DNA of 64,000 bases, taken from contig CBDUYN010000016.1 of the NCBI GenBank assembly GCA_965371445.1, positions 1 to 64,000 on the forward strand. Direction: 5' to 3'. This document shows, one piece after another, positions 44,387 to 52,645 of the stretch (positions within the stretch are counted from its first letter, which is position 1; the number at the start of each line of letters is the position of its first letter). A program made the translations under genes and the position numbers. Under the pieces are notes generated by a model. That model saw nothing but the letters and a program-made list of their open reading frames with translations. It was not told the origin of the DNA and did not search any database. The DNA is from DASWIG01 sp965371445. Lineage in GTDB: Bacteria; Acidobacteriota; Thermoanaerobaculia; Multivoradales; J023.

Positions 44387-45244
44387 ATGCCCCAGCCCAT
44401 CCCCCCGACCGAGCCGCGCAGCCGCGACGAGCTACGCCGTCACTACGAGATCGAGACCGCGCTGGCCGCGCGCCTGCGCCGGGCCTCGAAGGAGGAACGC
44501 CGCAGCCTCTACAGCGAGGTCTACGACGAGCTTTTCCGCCAGGTCCCCGAGCTCGCCAGGAAGGCCGACCCGGCAGGACGCGCCCACGAGGTCGCCCTCC
44601 AGGCCCAGGCCCTGAAACCCTTCCTCGATCCCGAGACCGTCTTCCTGGAAGTCGGAGCCGGTGACTGTGCGCTCTCGTTACACCTCGCCGGCAAGGTCCG
44701 CCAGGTCTACGCCGTCGAGGCCGCGGCCGAGGTGAGCGGCGGGCTCGGAAAACCCGAAGGCTTCGAGCTGCTCCTGACCGACACGAACCCCCTCCCCCTC
44801 GACGCCGCCAGCGTCGACGTCGCCTACAGCTGCCACTTCCTCGAGCACCTCCATCCCGAAGACGCCGCCGAGCACGCCGCGGAGATGCGTCGTGTGCTCC
44901 GTCCCGGCGGCGTCTACGTCGCCATTACGCCCAACCGCCTGTGGGGCCCGCACGACGTCTCGCGCTATTTCGACGACGTCCCCACCGGCTTTCACCTCCG
45001 TGAGTACACCCACGTGGAGCTGGCACGCCTCCTGCGGCGCGCGGGCTTCGCCCGCGTCGAGGTGTTGCGTGGCGTAGGCGAACGCCCACGGCTCGTCTCG
45101 CTACGACCCTACCTGTTCGTCGAAGGCACACTTTCCCTCCTGCCGGCGATGCTCCGGCGCCGTGCCATGGCGCTTCTCTTCGGACGCCGTGGCGCGCCGC
45201 CCTTCCGTCCCCTGGAGCAGGTCAAGGTGGTGGCGCGGCGATGA
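44387..45244 (+). CDS. Class I SAM-dependent methyltransferase
   Basis: The 285-residue protein has a ~80-residue helical N-terminus and a Methyltransf_11 fold: motif I VFLEVGAGDCALSLHLAG, LPLDAASVDVAYSCHFLEHL, and RVLRPGGVYVAITPNRLWGP. Its stop overlaps the next start (ATGA). The operon context suggests modification of a glycan or lipid-linked sugar. Confidence 0.85.
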   Translation: MPQPIPPTEPRSRDELRRHYEIETALAARLRRASKEERRSLYSEVYDELFRQVPELARKADPAGRAHEVALQAQALKPFLDPETVFLEVGAGDCALSLHLAGKVRQVYAVEAAAEVSGGLGKPEGFELLLTDTNPLPLDAASVDVAYSCHFLEHLHPEDAAEHAAEMRRVLRPGGVYVAITPNRLWGPHDVSRYFDDVPTGFHLREYTHVELARLLRRAGFARVEVLRGVGERPRLVSLRPYLFVEGTLSLLPAMLRRRAMALLFGRRGAPPFRPLEQVKVVARR

Positions 45245-47406
45245 ACGCTCGTTCGTCCGCCGTCGCCGCTGGGCTCCTCGCCCTTTGGACGGTGGGCCTG
45301 CGCCTTGTGCTCGCACCGCCCGAGACGGTCGAGGTCGTCCTCGAGGTGGCGAGCGCCCGCGCCGGGACGATGCAGCTCTTCGTCGACGACGGGCGCGGTT
45401 TCCGCGAGCCCCTCTCGGCTCGCATGGAGCTCGTGGGCGACACGCAGCTTCGCCGCCGCCGTCTGGCGGTCGAAACCGCCCGCCTCGAAGCGTTGCGCCT
45501 TGATCCCTTGAACGCGCCGGGAGAGGTGACGCTCGCCGCGGTCACCGTCGCTTTCGGCGGCCAAAGCCGGCACTATGCCGGTGCCGAGCTCGAAGGCTCC
45601 TGGCGCGCCGCCCATCAGCTGGAGGCGTCGACGGCGACGGAGGGCGGGCTCCTCCTGCGGAGCGTCGGCACCGACCCTTGGCTTGTCCTCGACGAAGCGT
45701 GGCCGAGGCCTTCGCCCTGGCGGCGCTTCCTCGGACCTCCGACGCTCCTCGAGGCGTCGCTCGCCGTCGCCGTCTTGCCGCTCTTCGGCCTGGCGCTCGC
45801 CGCGCCGCGACGGCGGTTCGCCGAGGTCCTGGCCGTAGCGACACCTCTCGGCGTCTTCCTGGCCCTGAACGCCGCGGCCCTCGGCGGCTGGTGGATCCGG
45901 GACGATCCGTGCCTGGTGGGCTCTGCGTTGCGCGGCGGGCTCCTGGCTCACTTTTACCAGCCGGAGGTTTGGCGGGCACTTTCGGGAAGCGTTCTGATGC
46001 CCTGGCAGACATTCTCGCTCGGTGCCGACGCACGGGTTTTCGGCCTTCTGCCGCGGGCCTTCTACGCCCATCAGCTCCTCGCCTTCGCCGTCTTGATCGT
46101 CGTCGCCTACGCCCTCCTGCGGCGCCGGACGTCGGCGCTCTCGGCGGCGGCGGCGCTCACCGTTTTCGCCGCCTCGCCGCCGTCCTACGCCGTGGCGCGG
46201 CAGTTGATGAACCGCCACTACCTGGAGGGGACGATCTTCTTTCTCGCCGCGCTCGCCCTCTACGTCGGCGCAGTTTCTCGCCGGCGCCTCGGCTGGGCGT
46301 GCGGAGGCGCGGCCCTTTACCTCCTGGCGGCGGCGGCGAAGGAGGTCTTCGTACCGCTCGTCGCGGTCTTGCCGCTGATCCCGGTGGGGACCTGGCGGGA
46401 GCGTCTACGGCAGACGGCGCCGTACGTGGTGGGAGCGCTCCTCTACGTGCCCTGGCGGTTCTACATGCTCGGTTGGCGCAACAGCCTCTCGGGCTACGTG
46501 GCGCGGGGCGAGGGCTTCGAGCCCGCCGCGCTGCCGTCGCTCGTGGGCCTCGACGGCTGGCGCCTCGCGGTGGCCCTGCTCTTCGCCGGAGCCGCCGCCG
46601 TCGAGCTCGCCCGACGTTCGCGCGGCTGGCTTGCCGCGGGGGTGCTCGGCACCGTCGTCGTCGCGGTACCGCTGCTACCGGTCGTCGCCGAGCTAGCGCC
46701 GCGCCACTTCTTCCTACCGGCGCTTGGCGCCGCGGGCCTCGTCGCCGTCGTCCTGGAGCGCTGGCGAACAAAACCTGGCGTCTCGATCGCCGGCGCCCTC
46801 GCCCTGGCTCTCTTCGCCCTGTCCTCGCTCGCCGCCTCGCCGATCTGGCGCCACCACGACGCGGTGGCCGAGCGCTACCGGGCGGAAGGGTCCTTCGTCC
46901 TCGAGTCGACGGACAACGGCGTGCTCTGGACGACGCTTCAAGACGCCCATTACCTGAGCTGCATGGCACGGCTGCGCCGCGACGTCCTGGGCCGCGAAGG
47001 CGGAGTGGGCTTTTGCGGCGACGCCTGCTGGTGCGCCAACGCCTTCGCCGACGCGCCAGCTTTTCGCTACGTCGAGGGCGAGCCGCTCAGCTTCTCTCCG
47101 GGCGACGGCGCCTGCGCCGAGGAGCGCGAGCTCCAGGTGGAGATGAGCTACGAGGCGTCGACGTCGCGGCTTGGCTGGCGTCTGGGTCCGTGGGAGGAAG
47201 GCCGCTACGAGCTCCTGCTGGTTGGTGACGTCCAGCGGCCGGAGGTGTCGATCCCGGTGCCGCTCGTGCGCGAAGGCGAGGCACCGTTCGCACTCGGCGA
47301 TTCCCTCCGCGTGATCGTCAAGTACTCCTCGCCCGAGGGGTGGCAGACCTATTCGCCGGTGCTGACGCTCGATCCGGCGGCGGGACGGCTGAGCTGGGAG
47401 CGGTAG
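45241..47406 (+). CDS. Large polytopic membrane protein, glycosyltransferase-like
   Basis: The 721-residue protein has one N-terminal helix, a ~140-residue beta-rich external domain, and then about ten membrane helices. It resembles uncharacterised GT-C-type proteins (VARQLMNRHYLEGTIFFLAA; AKEVFVPLVAVLPLIPVGTW). The C-terminal ~190 residues are soluble and carry several cysteines (GVGFCGDACWCANAF). Overlap with the methyltransferase gene indicates coupled translation. Exact function is unknown. Confidence 0.72.
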   Translation: MNARSSAVAAGLLALWTVGLRLVLAPPETVEVVLEVASARAGTMQLFVDDGRGFREPLSARMELVGDTQLRRRRLAVETARLEALRLDPLNAPGEVTLAAVTVAFGGQSRHYAGAELEGSWRAAHQLEASTATEGGLLLRSVGTDPWLVLDEAWPRPSPWRRFLGPPTLLEASLAVAVLPLFGLALAAPRRRFAEVLAVATPLGVFLALNAAALGGWWIRDDPCLVGSALRGGLLAHFYQPEVWRALSGSVLMPWQTFSLGADARVFGLLPRAFYAHQLLAFAVLIVVAYALLRRRTSALSAAAALTVFAASPPSYAVARQLMNRHYLEGTIFFLAALALYVGAVSRRRLGWACGGAALYLLAAAAKEVFVPLVAVLPLIPVGTWRERLRQTAPYVVGALLYVPWRFYMLGWRNSLSGYVARGEGFEPAALPSLVGLDGWRLAVALLFAGAAAVELARRSRGWLAAGVLGTVVVAVPLLPVVAELAPRHFFLPALGAAGLVAVVLERWRTKPGVSIAGALALALFALSSLAASPIWRHHDAVAERYRAEGSFVLESTDNGVLWTTLQDAHYLSCMARLRRDVLGREGGVGFCGDACWCANAFADAPAFRYVEGEPLSFSPGDGACAEERELQVEMSYEASTSRLGWRLGPWEEGRYELLLVGDVQRPEVSIPVPLVREGEAPFALGDSLRVIVKYSSPEGWQTYSPVLTLDPAAGRLSWER

Positions 47407-47420
47407 GGGGGGCAGACGTA

Positions 47421-47435
47421 GCAGGCGTAGCCTGC
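47421..47435. terminator. Hairpin between convergent genes
   Basis: GCAGGC-gta-GCCTGC lies 15 bp after the membrane protein stop, between convergent genes, and may serve as a terminator. Confidence 0.4.
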
Positions 47436-47520
47436 GCTGGCGCCAAGCGCTCGATTGGCATAGTCTCTCGAGATTCTGCTGTGGAACGTCGACGACCCTT
47501 CGAGGACGCTCTCGACGGCG

Positions 47521-48639
47521 TCAGATCCGGACGACGACGTAGAAGCCCTTGGTGCGCAGGCTCTCCTCATCGGTCTCAAAAGAGGGCGGAAGGCTCCGGA
47601 AACGCTCCGGGAGTTCCGTCGTCTGGGCAAGGATCTCCCACTCGGAAAAACCCGCCCTGGCGAGCCAGGACTCCAGGGTGGCGCGGGTAAAGAAACGAAA
47701 GTGCGTGTAGCAGAGAAGACCCATCGGCAGGTAGTCCCAGCGGCCGGCGGCGAGGTCCTCGACGATCGAGTAATGGCCGACGTTGGGCACCGAGAGGACG
47801 ATCCGTCCCCCCGGGTTGAGGACACCGCGCATCTTGTCGAGGAACGCCTCCGGGTAGCTCAGATGCTCGAAGAGCTCGGTCGCGACGACGGCGTCGTAGC
47901 GTTCGTCGAAGGTGAGCTCCTCGACCTTGCCGACGAGGACCCGGTGGAGACGCCGCTCGGCCTCGCGGGCCACTTCCGGGTTGAGCTCGACGCCGGTCAC
48001 CCGGCAGCCGAGCCTCTCCTGGAGGAGCGCCCCCGTGGCGCCGCGCCCGCAGCCCACCTCGAGGACGTCGCGCACCCCGTCGCCCAGGAGCGGCAGGACG
48101 TCGTCGCGGACCTCGCCGTAGTAGTCGATATAGTCGTGGTAGACGCCGGCATAAACGGTGCTGTCGAGGAGGCCTGTTTCGGCGAGGAGCTCGCCGCGGC
48201 CCAGGAGCTCGTCGACCGAGAGGCCGCGCAGGCGCTCGACGGCCGCGGAGGCGAAAAGCGCCACCGGCAGGTGCGACGAGGAGCGCTCGCGCGGCTCGTG
48301 CCCTTCGTCGAGGAGTCGGCGCTCCAGCCGTTCGAAGCCCCTCAGGGTGTAGATCGGCGGCGCTTCCTCGAGGAGCGGAAAGCTCGCCAGCCGCGACGCA
48401 ACGGCGACCGCCGCGCCGCCGTCGAGGGACGCTCTCATTCGCTCGAGGCTCGCCGGGCCCAGGTGGACGTTCTCCTGGGCCACGACGAGGAGCGCCGCAC
48501 CGCCGTCGCCGGGCCACGCCTCGGCGACCTTGGCGTAGACGCTGCGAGTCGACGCTTCAACTGTCGACCTAAGATAGGTAAGCTCCGGGGAGCGGAGAGC
48601 TTCTTCGCTCCGGGGTCGTACAAGCACGAGATCCGTCAT
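47521..48639 (-). CDS. Class I SAM methyltransferase with N-terminal extension
   Basis: The 372-residue protein has a ~170-residue N-terminal part (MTDLVLVRPRSEEALRSPEL) and a methyltransferase domain: DVLEVGCGRGATGALLQERL, VATELFEHLSYPEAFLDKMR, GVLNPGGRIVLSVPNVGHYS. The C-terminal FEHLSYPEAFL and FFTRATLESWLARAGFSEWE resemble Methyltransf_23 enzymes that act in glycan synthesis. The ATG at 48639 is chosen over the longer frame because the upstream part has no family resemblance. It is divergent from the radical SAM gene. Confidence 0.8.
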   Translation of the reverse strand: MTDLVLVRPRSEEALRSPELTYLRSTVEASTRSVYAKVAEAWPGDGGAALLVVAQENVHLGPASLERMRASLDGGAAVAVASRLASFPLLEEAPPIYTLRGFERLERRLLDEGHEPRERSSSHLPVALFASAAVERLRGLSVDELLGRGELLAETGLLDSTVYAGVYHDYIDYYGEVRDDVLPLLGDGVRDVLEVGCGRGATGALLQERLGCRVTGVELNPEVAREAERRLHRVLVGKVEELTFDERYDAVVATELFEHLSYPEAFLDKMRGVLNPGGRIVLSVPNVGHYSIVEDLAAGRWDYLPMGLLCYTHFRFFTRATLESWLARAGFSEWEILAQTTELPERFRSLPPSFETDEESLRTKGFYVVVRI

Positions 48640-48787
48640 GATGGGGATCCTATCGCATGGATTGGCGTGATACCATAACGATCTCACGAATTCCGGAGAC
48701 ACGTCTTCCAAAGACACAGCCCTCCGGGTCGAACGCGAAAACACCGTCCTGGTCCGCGGACCGGGCTTAGACTCTCGACGAGGCCCT

Positions 48788-49906
48788 ATGACGACCGCCA
48801 CCCTGCCGATCCTCTCCGAGCCCGCGACCGCCGTCGCCGCCGACACCTGGGAGCCTAACCCCTACCTCCATGTCGGCGAAGACCGGATCTACTCTCCCTA
48901 CACCGAGCGGACCCTCGTCGAGGGCGATCCGGGCTACGACGTCCTGCGGCGCCTGGTCGGGAGGGAGGCGAAGGGCCTCGCGCTCAGCCCGGAGCTTCGG
49001 CCGCTGGCCGACGCCGGTTGGCTCGTCGAGTCGGCCATCGACATGGACCGCCGCTTCCGGTTGAAGTACGTCTCGTTGGAGGCGCACACGGTCTGCAACC
49101 AGTCGTGCTACTTCTGTCCGGTCTCGGTGGCGCCGCGCTCGTCGTACTTCATGCCGACTCAGATGTACGAGCGGATCGTGCGAGAGGTCGCCGAGCTGGA
49201 CGAGCCGATCGAGGCGGTCTTCATGATCAGCTACAACGAGCCCACCGTCGACCGGCGCTGGGTCGACCAGGTGCGCGTCATCCGCGAGGCGGGACTGCCG
49301 CCCGCCACGTTGACGAACGGCACCGGCCTAACACCGGAGCGCTCCGACGCCCTGGTCGAGATCGGCGGCCTGCGTTTCCTGTCGATCAACCTCTCGACCC
49401 TCGACCGGGAGCGCTACGCCAAGGACCGCGGCGGCAACCACCTGAAGCGGGTCCTCAAAAATCTCGACTACGCGAAGGACAAGCCGGTCAGCGAGGACAT
49501 GCACATCGTCGTCCTGGGGACGGGCGACGACGTCCACCAGCGGGACTTCGAGGAGATGCAGGAGCGCTTCGCCGGCAGCCGCTTCGACGTCCAGTACTTC
49601 GAGGTCAACGACCGCGCCGGGTACCTGGAGGTGGGGCTGAAGGCGTCGGAGGGCGAGCGGCTCTGCGGCTGCGAGCACATGGGGTCGCGTCCGATCCAGC
49701 ATCTGCACGTCAATCCCTACGGTCAGTGCATCCTCTGTTGTCAGGACTACAACGAGACGGAGATCGTCGGTGACTTGCGGGAGGCGAGCGTGCGCGAAGT
49801 GCTGGAGGGCGACGCGTTCGCTCGGGCTCGGCGTCAGGTCTACGGGCTTGAGCCGGCGCCTGAGAAGCACATCTGCCACAACTGCAAGTTCGCGCTGAAG
49901 CGTTGA
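48788..49906 (+). CDS. Radical SAM/SPASM protein
   Basis: The 372-residue protein has the radical SAM cluster motif C-x3-C-x2-C in AHTVCNQSCYFCPVSVAP and GLPPATLTNGTGL. The SPASM-type C-terminal cysteines are LCGCEHMG, GQCILCCQDYNETEIVGDLR and HICHNCKFALKR. The DYNETEIVGDLREASVREVL segment is typical of SPASM enzymes. It probably installs a modification on a peptide, protein or small molecule; no obvious peptide substrate is encoded nearby. Confidence 0.85.
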   Translation: MTTATLPILSEPATAVAADTWEPNPYLHVGEDRIYSPYTERTLVEGDPGYDVLRRLVGREAKGLALSPELRPLADAGWLVESAIDMDRRFRLKYVSLEAHTVCNQSCYFCPVSVAPRSSYFMPTQMYERIVREVAELDEPIEAVFMISYNEPTVDRRWVDQVRVIREAGLPPATLTNGTGLTPERSDALVEIGGLRFLSINLSTLDRERYAKDRGGNHLKRVLKNLDYAKDKPVSEDMHIVVLGTGDDVHQRDFEEMQERFAGSRFDVQYFEVNDRAGYLEVGLKASEGERLCGCEHMGSRPIQHLHVNPYGQCILCCQDYNETEIVGDLREASVREVLEGDAFARARRQVYGLEPAPEKHICHNCKFALKR

Positions 49907-49979
49907 CGCGTTCCGGAAAGAGCCGACCGCGACCGATCTCGCGGCCGAAGAGCCCGCCAAAAGAGCGTCCCAACCGCCT

Positions 49980-50056
49980 GCGGACGATTGTTGTCACTGA
50001 CAACAATCGTCCGCAGCACGTGCAGGCGGTTGATGTCACTGACAACAATCGTCCGC
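49980..50056. repeat. Pair of 35-bp palindromes downstream of fic
   Basis: The first (49980-50014, centre 49997) is perfect, with 17-bp arms GCGGACGATTGTTGTCA / TGACAACAATCGTCCGC around one base. The second (50022-50056, centre 50039) has the same right arm and four changes in the left arm. Their centres are exactly 42 bp apart. They lie between the convergent radical SAM and fic genes, so they could end both transcripts or bind a protein. Confidence 0.75.
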
Positions 50057-50137
50057 ACGCCTTCAGGACGCGCTTGGGCGAGATCTGAACCGAAGTTTGA
50101 CCGACTTGGACGATCTCTGCGTCAGGATCAACCCGGA

Positions 50138-51292
50138 TCAGGGCTCCGTCGCCTCGGTCAGCGCGTCGAAGTACTCCGCGTAGACGAAGAGCCGGTCGCG
50201 ACGCTTCCCCGTGATCTCCCGCACGATCCCGAGCTCGGCCATCCGTCCCAGGGCCGAGGTGATCGTCGGACGCGAAAGAGGAAGCTCCTCGCCCAACTGC
50301 GGCACCGAGATCACCGGACGGCGCTGCAGGATCTCGTGGACCTGGAGAGCCGACCCCGCCGGACGCCCCAGACCTTCGATGCGGCGGCGGTCGGCGGCAA
50401 ACAGATCCAGGATCGTCCGCGAGCCCTGGACGGCCTGATCCGCCGTCAGGGCGATGCCCTCCAGGAAGAACCGCAGCCAGCCCTCCCAGTCGCCTTCGAG
50501 GCGCACCCGCTGGAGATGCTCGTAGTAGGCCTCCCGGTGGGTCTTGAAGTAGAGGCTCAGGTAGAGGATCGGCTCGGCGAGAGCCTTCTCGGCGCACAGC
50601 AGGAGGGAAATGAGGAGACGGCCGACCCGGCCGTTGCCGTCGAGGAACGGATGGATCGTCTCGAACTGGACGTGGGCCAGCGCCGTCTTGATCAGTAGAG
50701 GGGTCTTCCGGTCGTGGAGGAAGCTCTCCAGGGCTCCCATGCAGTCGAGGACCCGATCGGGAGGCGAAGGGACGAAGCGTGCGTTTCCGGATCGGGTGCC
50801 CCCGATCCAGTTCTGCGAACGTCGAAACTCCCCGGGCTGCTTGTCGCTACCCCGGCCCTCGGCCAGCAAGACGCCGTGCACCTCCCGGATCAGCCGCAGC
50901 GAAAGCGGAAAGCCACCCCGGAGCCGTTCGAGGCCGTGCCGAACCGCCGCGACGTAGCTCGACACCTCGCGGACGTCCTCCAGCGGCACTCCCGGGACCT
51001 CCTCGCTCTCGTAAAGCAGCAGGTCCGAGAGCGACGACTGGGTCCCTTCGATCTGCGACGAGAGGACGGCCTCCTTCTTCACGTAGAGGTAGAGGAAGAT
51101 CGAGGTCTCCGGGAGGAATGTACAGAGACCGTCGAGGCGGCCGAGGGCGCGGTTGGCCCGTTCCAGGAGGCTTAGGTCTCCGGAGGTGAGGGCGAGCGGG
51201 GGATCGGGGGGGAGAGGATGAGGGACGAAGGCGTCCACGGGCTCTCCGGAGATGGTGGTGCGGACGTAGGTGCCGGTGCGGCGTCGGATCAT
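50138..51292 (-). CDS. Fic-family protein with inhibitory helix and winged HTH
   Basis: The 384-residue protein has the AMPylation motif HPFLDGNGRVGR (H214), which attaches AMP or another nucleotide group to target hydroxyls. The N-terminal LSSQIEGTQSSLSDLL carries the S-x-x-x-E-G autoinhibitory motif (class II Fic). The C-terminal ~100 residues form a winged helix (PVISVPQLGEELPLSRPTIT). It is divergent from the ATPase cluster, sharing the 51293-51469 promoter region. Confidence 0.93.
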   Translation of the reverse strand: MIRRRTGTYVRTTISGEPVDAFVPHPLPPDPPLALTSGDLSLLERANRALGRLDGLCTFLPETSIFLYLYVKKEAVLSSQIEGTQSSLSDLLLYESEEVPGVPLEDVREVSSYVAAVRHGLERLRGGFPLSLRLIREVHGVLLAEGRGSDKQPGEFRRSQNWIGGTRSGNARFVPSPPDRVLDCMGALESFLHDRKTPLLIKTALAHVQFETIHPFLDGNGRVGRLLISLLLCAEKALAEPILYLSLYFKTHREAYYEHLQRVRLEGDWEGWLRFFLEGIALTADQAVQGSRTILDLFAADRRRIEGLGRPAGSALQVHEILQRRPVISVPQLGEELPLSRPTITSALGRMAELGIVREITGKRRDRLFVYAEYFDALTEATEP

Positions 51293-51329
51293 GGCTTCGC
51301 TGGGAAGAAAAGTTGCGTAGTGGCTTCGG

Positions 51330-51361
51330 CTATGAAAACTTTGGTTGCCATCTTTTCATAG
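51330..51361. promoter_or_regulatory. Inverted repeat in the fic/ATPase divergent promoter
   Basis: CTATGAAAA and TTTTCATAG are perfect inverted 9-bp arms 14 bp apart, placed 38 bp before fic and 109 bp before the first ATPase gene. It could bind the winged-helix Fic protein or another dimer and control both directions. Confidence 0.45.
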
Positions 51362-51469
51362 TGCCTCGCCGAGCCGCAAGAAGAGGCCACCGAACCTGGC
51401 ATCGCCTTCCCTGCGTCACCGCCGGCCCAACCTGATGGTACGATCCCCGTTAGAGAACCGAGAGACGTC

Positions 51470-52633
51470 ATGGACCCCGCGACCCGCAAACGGCTCTACA
51501 ACCTCTGCGACCCTGAGGCTCCCCTCAAACCGGAGGATCCGCTTCGGGTCGATCCGGACACCTTGGACGGCCGGCAGCCCGGCATGGCGTCCCTGGCACG
51601 GGAGTTGAAGTCGATCCGACCCCGGACGCGGTGGCTCGCGACCTTCGAAGGGGCCGGGGTGACCACCGAGCTTCTGCAACTCGCCGAGCGGCTCGGGCCG
51701 TCCGGTGAAGGGTTCCACACCGTGATCCTCGACGCCTCCACGCTCTTCGACCTGCGGGAGCCGGTGTCCGCAGCGGCTCTCCTCCTCGCTCTCCTGAAGG
51801 CGGTCGACGAGACGGCCCGAAGCTCTTACGGCGAGGATCCGGGGGCCGACTCACGGCGCCGTCTCCTCTCGGGCGCGTGGGCCCATGAGACGGATCTCGA
51901 CTCCCTCGCCTCCCGAGTCTGCGAAGAGCTGATCCTGCTCCGTGAGCTCGTACGCCGTCGGGGAGCTCGGGGAATCCTCGTCCTGGTCGATTCCCTGGAG
52001 AGGCTCCACAGCCTTGCGGTCGGCGAGCAAGGCACGGCGAAGACCGACGAGGTCCACCGGTTTTTCCACGAAGACCTGCCGCGGGTCCGCTTGCCGGTGC
52101 ATACGGTCTTCGCGGCACCGCTGGCCTGGGCTCTGGGCGCGCCCGGGGTGAAGACCTGGCCACTGGCCGCTTTGACCGGCCGGCAGGGCACGGCGACGAT
52201 GCGTGAAATCCTCAGGCGGCGAATTCCGGACGCGACGCTGCGTGGGATGCTTGGCGAAGAGAGCCACGAAACACGGCTCGACGAATTGTTACGGGTCGCC
52301 AGCGGCTCTCCCCGGCGACTGATCGTCCTGTTGCGGGAGCTCGTCTTCGCGAGTGACGCGGTGCCGATAGATGCACGGCGATTTCGTCGAATTCTCAATT
52401 CTCCTTTTGTCAGGCTACCCAGGTTCCTGGCGCCACGGCACGCCGCGGCGCTTCTCCGCGGTGGGGAAGCGATACGTTGGGAGGATCTCAGGGACGAGCA
52501 CGACGCCCGGGAGCTGGCCCGCTTTGTCAACCTCGGAGCCCTGTCGCCCGTCTTTGACGGCGAATGGCGTTTTCACCTACACCCTGCCGTTCGATCCGTC
52601 GCTCCGCGGGCCGACGTGGCGGCTGTCGCCTGA
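51470..52633 (+). CDS. P-loop family protein with destroyed Walker A (cluster ATPase 1)
   Basis: The 387-residue protein opens MDPATRKRLYNLCDPEAPLK, almost the same as the next gene. Its P-loop position reads FEGAGVTTELLQLAERL; against the paralogue's GLPGTGKSTE both the first Gly and the Lys (V64) are lost. The Walker B-like GILVLVDSLERLHSL, the LPVHTVFAAPLAWAL strand and the C-terminal WRFHLHPAVRS tail are kept. It probably cannot bind or cleave ATP normally and may be a regulatory partner of ATPase 2. It is the first gene of the co-directional cluster, divergent from fic. Confidence 0.72.
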   Translation: MDPATRKRLYNLCDPEAPLKPEDPLRVDPDTLDGRQPGMASLARELKSIRPRTRWLATFEGAGVTTELLQLAERLGPSGEGFHTVILDASTLFDLREPVSAAALLLALLKAVDETARSSYGEDPGADSRRRLLSGAWAHETDLDSLASRVCEELILLRELVRRRGARGILVLVDSLERLHSLAVGEQGTAKTDEVHRFFHEDLPRVRLPVHTVFAAPLAWALGAPGVKTWPLAALTGRQGTATMREILRRRIPDATLRGMLGEESHETRLDELLRVASGSPRRLIVLLRELVFASDAVPIDARRFRRILNSPFVRLPRFLAPRHAAALLRGGEAIRWEDLRDEHDARELARFVNLGALSPVFDGEWRFHLHPAVRSVAPRADVAAVA

Positions 52634-52645
52634 ACGAGGTGGTCC

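Noticed and set aside
49921..50100. Retron or group II intron RNA
   Set aside because: Long palindromes are present, but no reverse transcriptase is encoded nearby.
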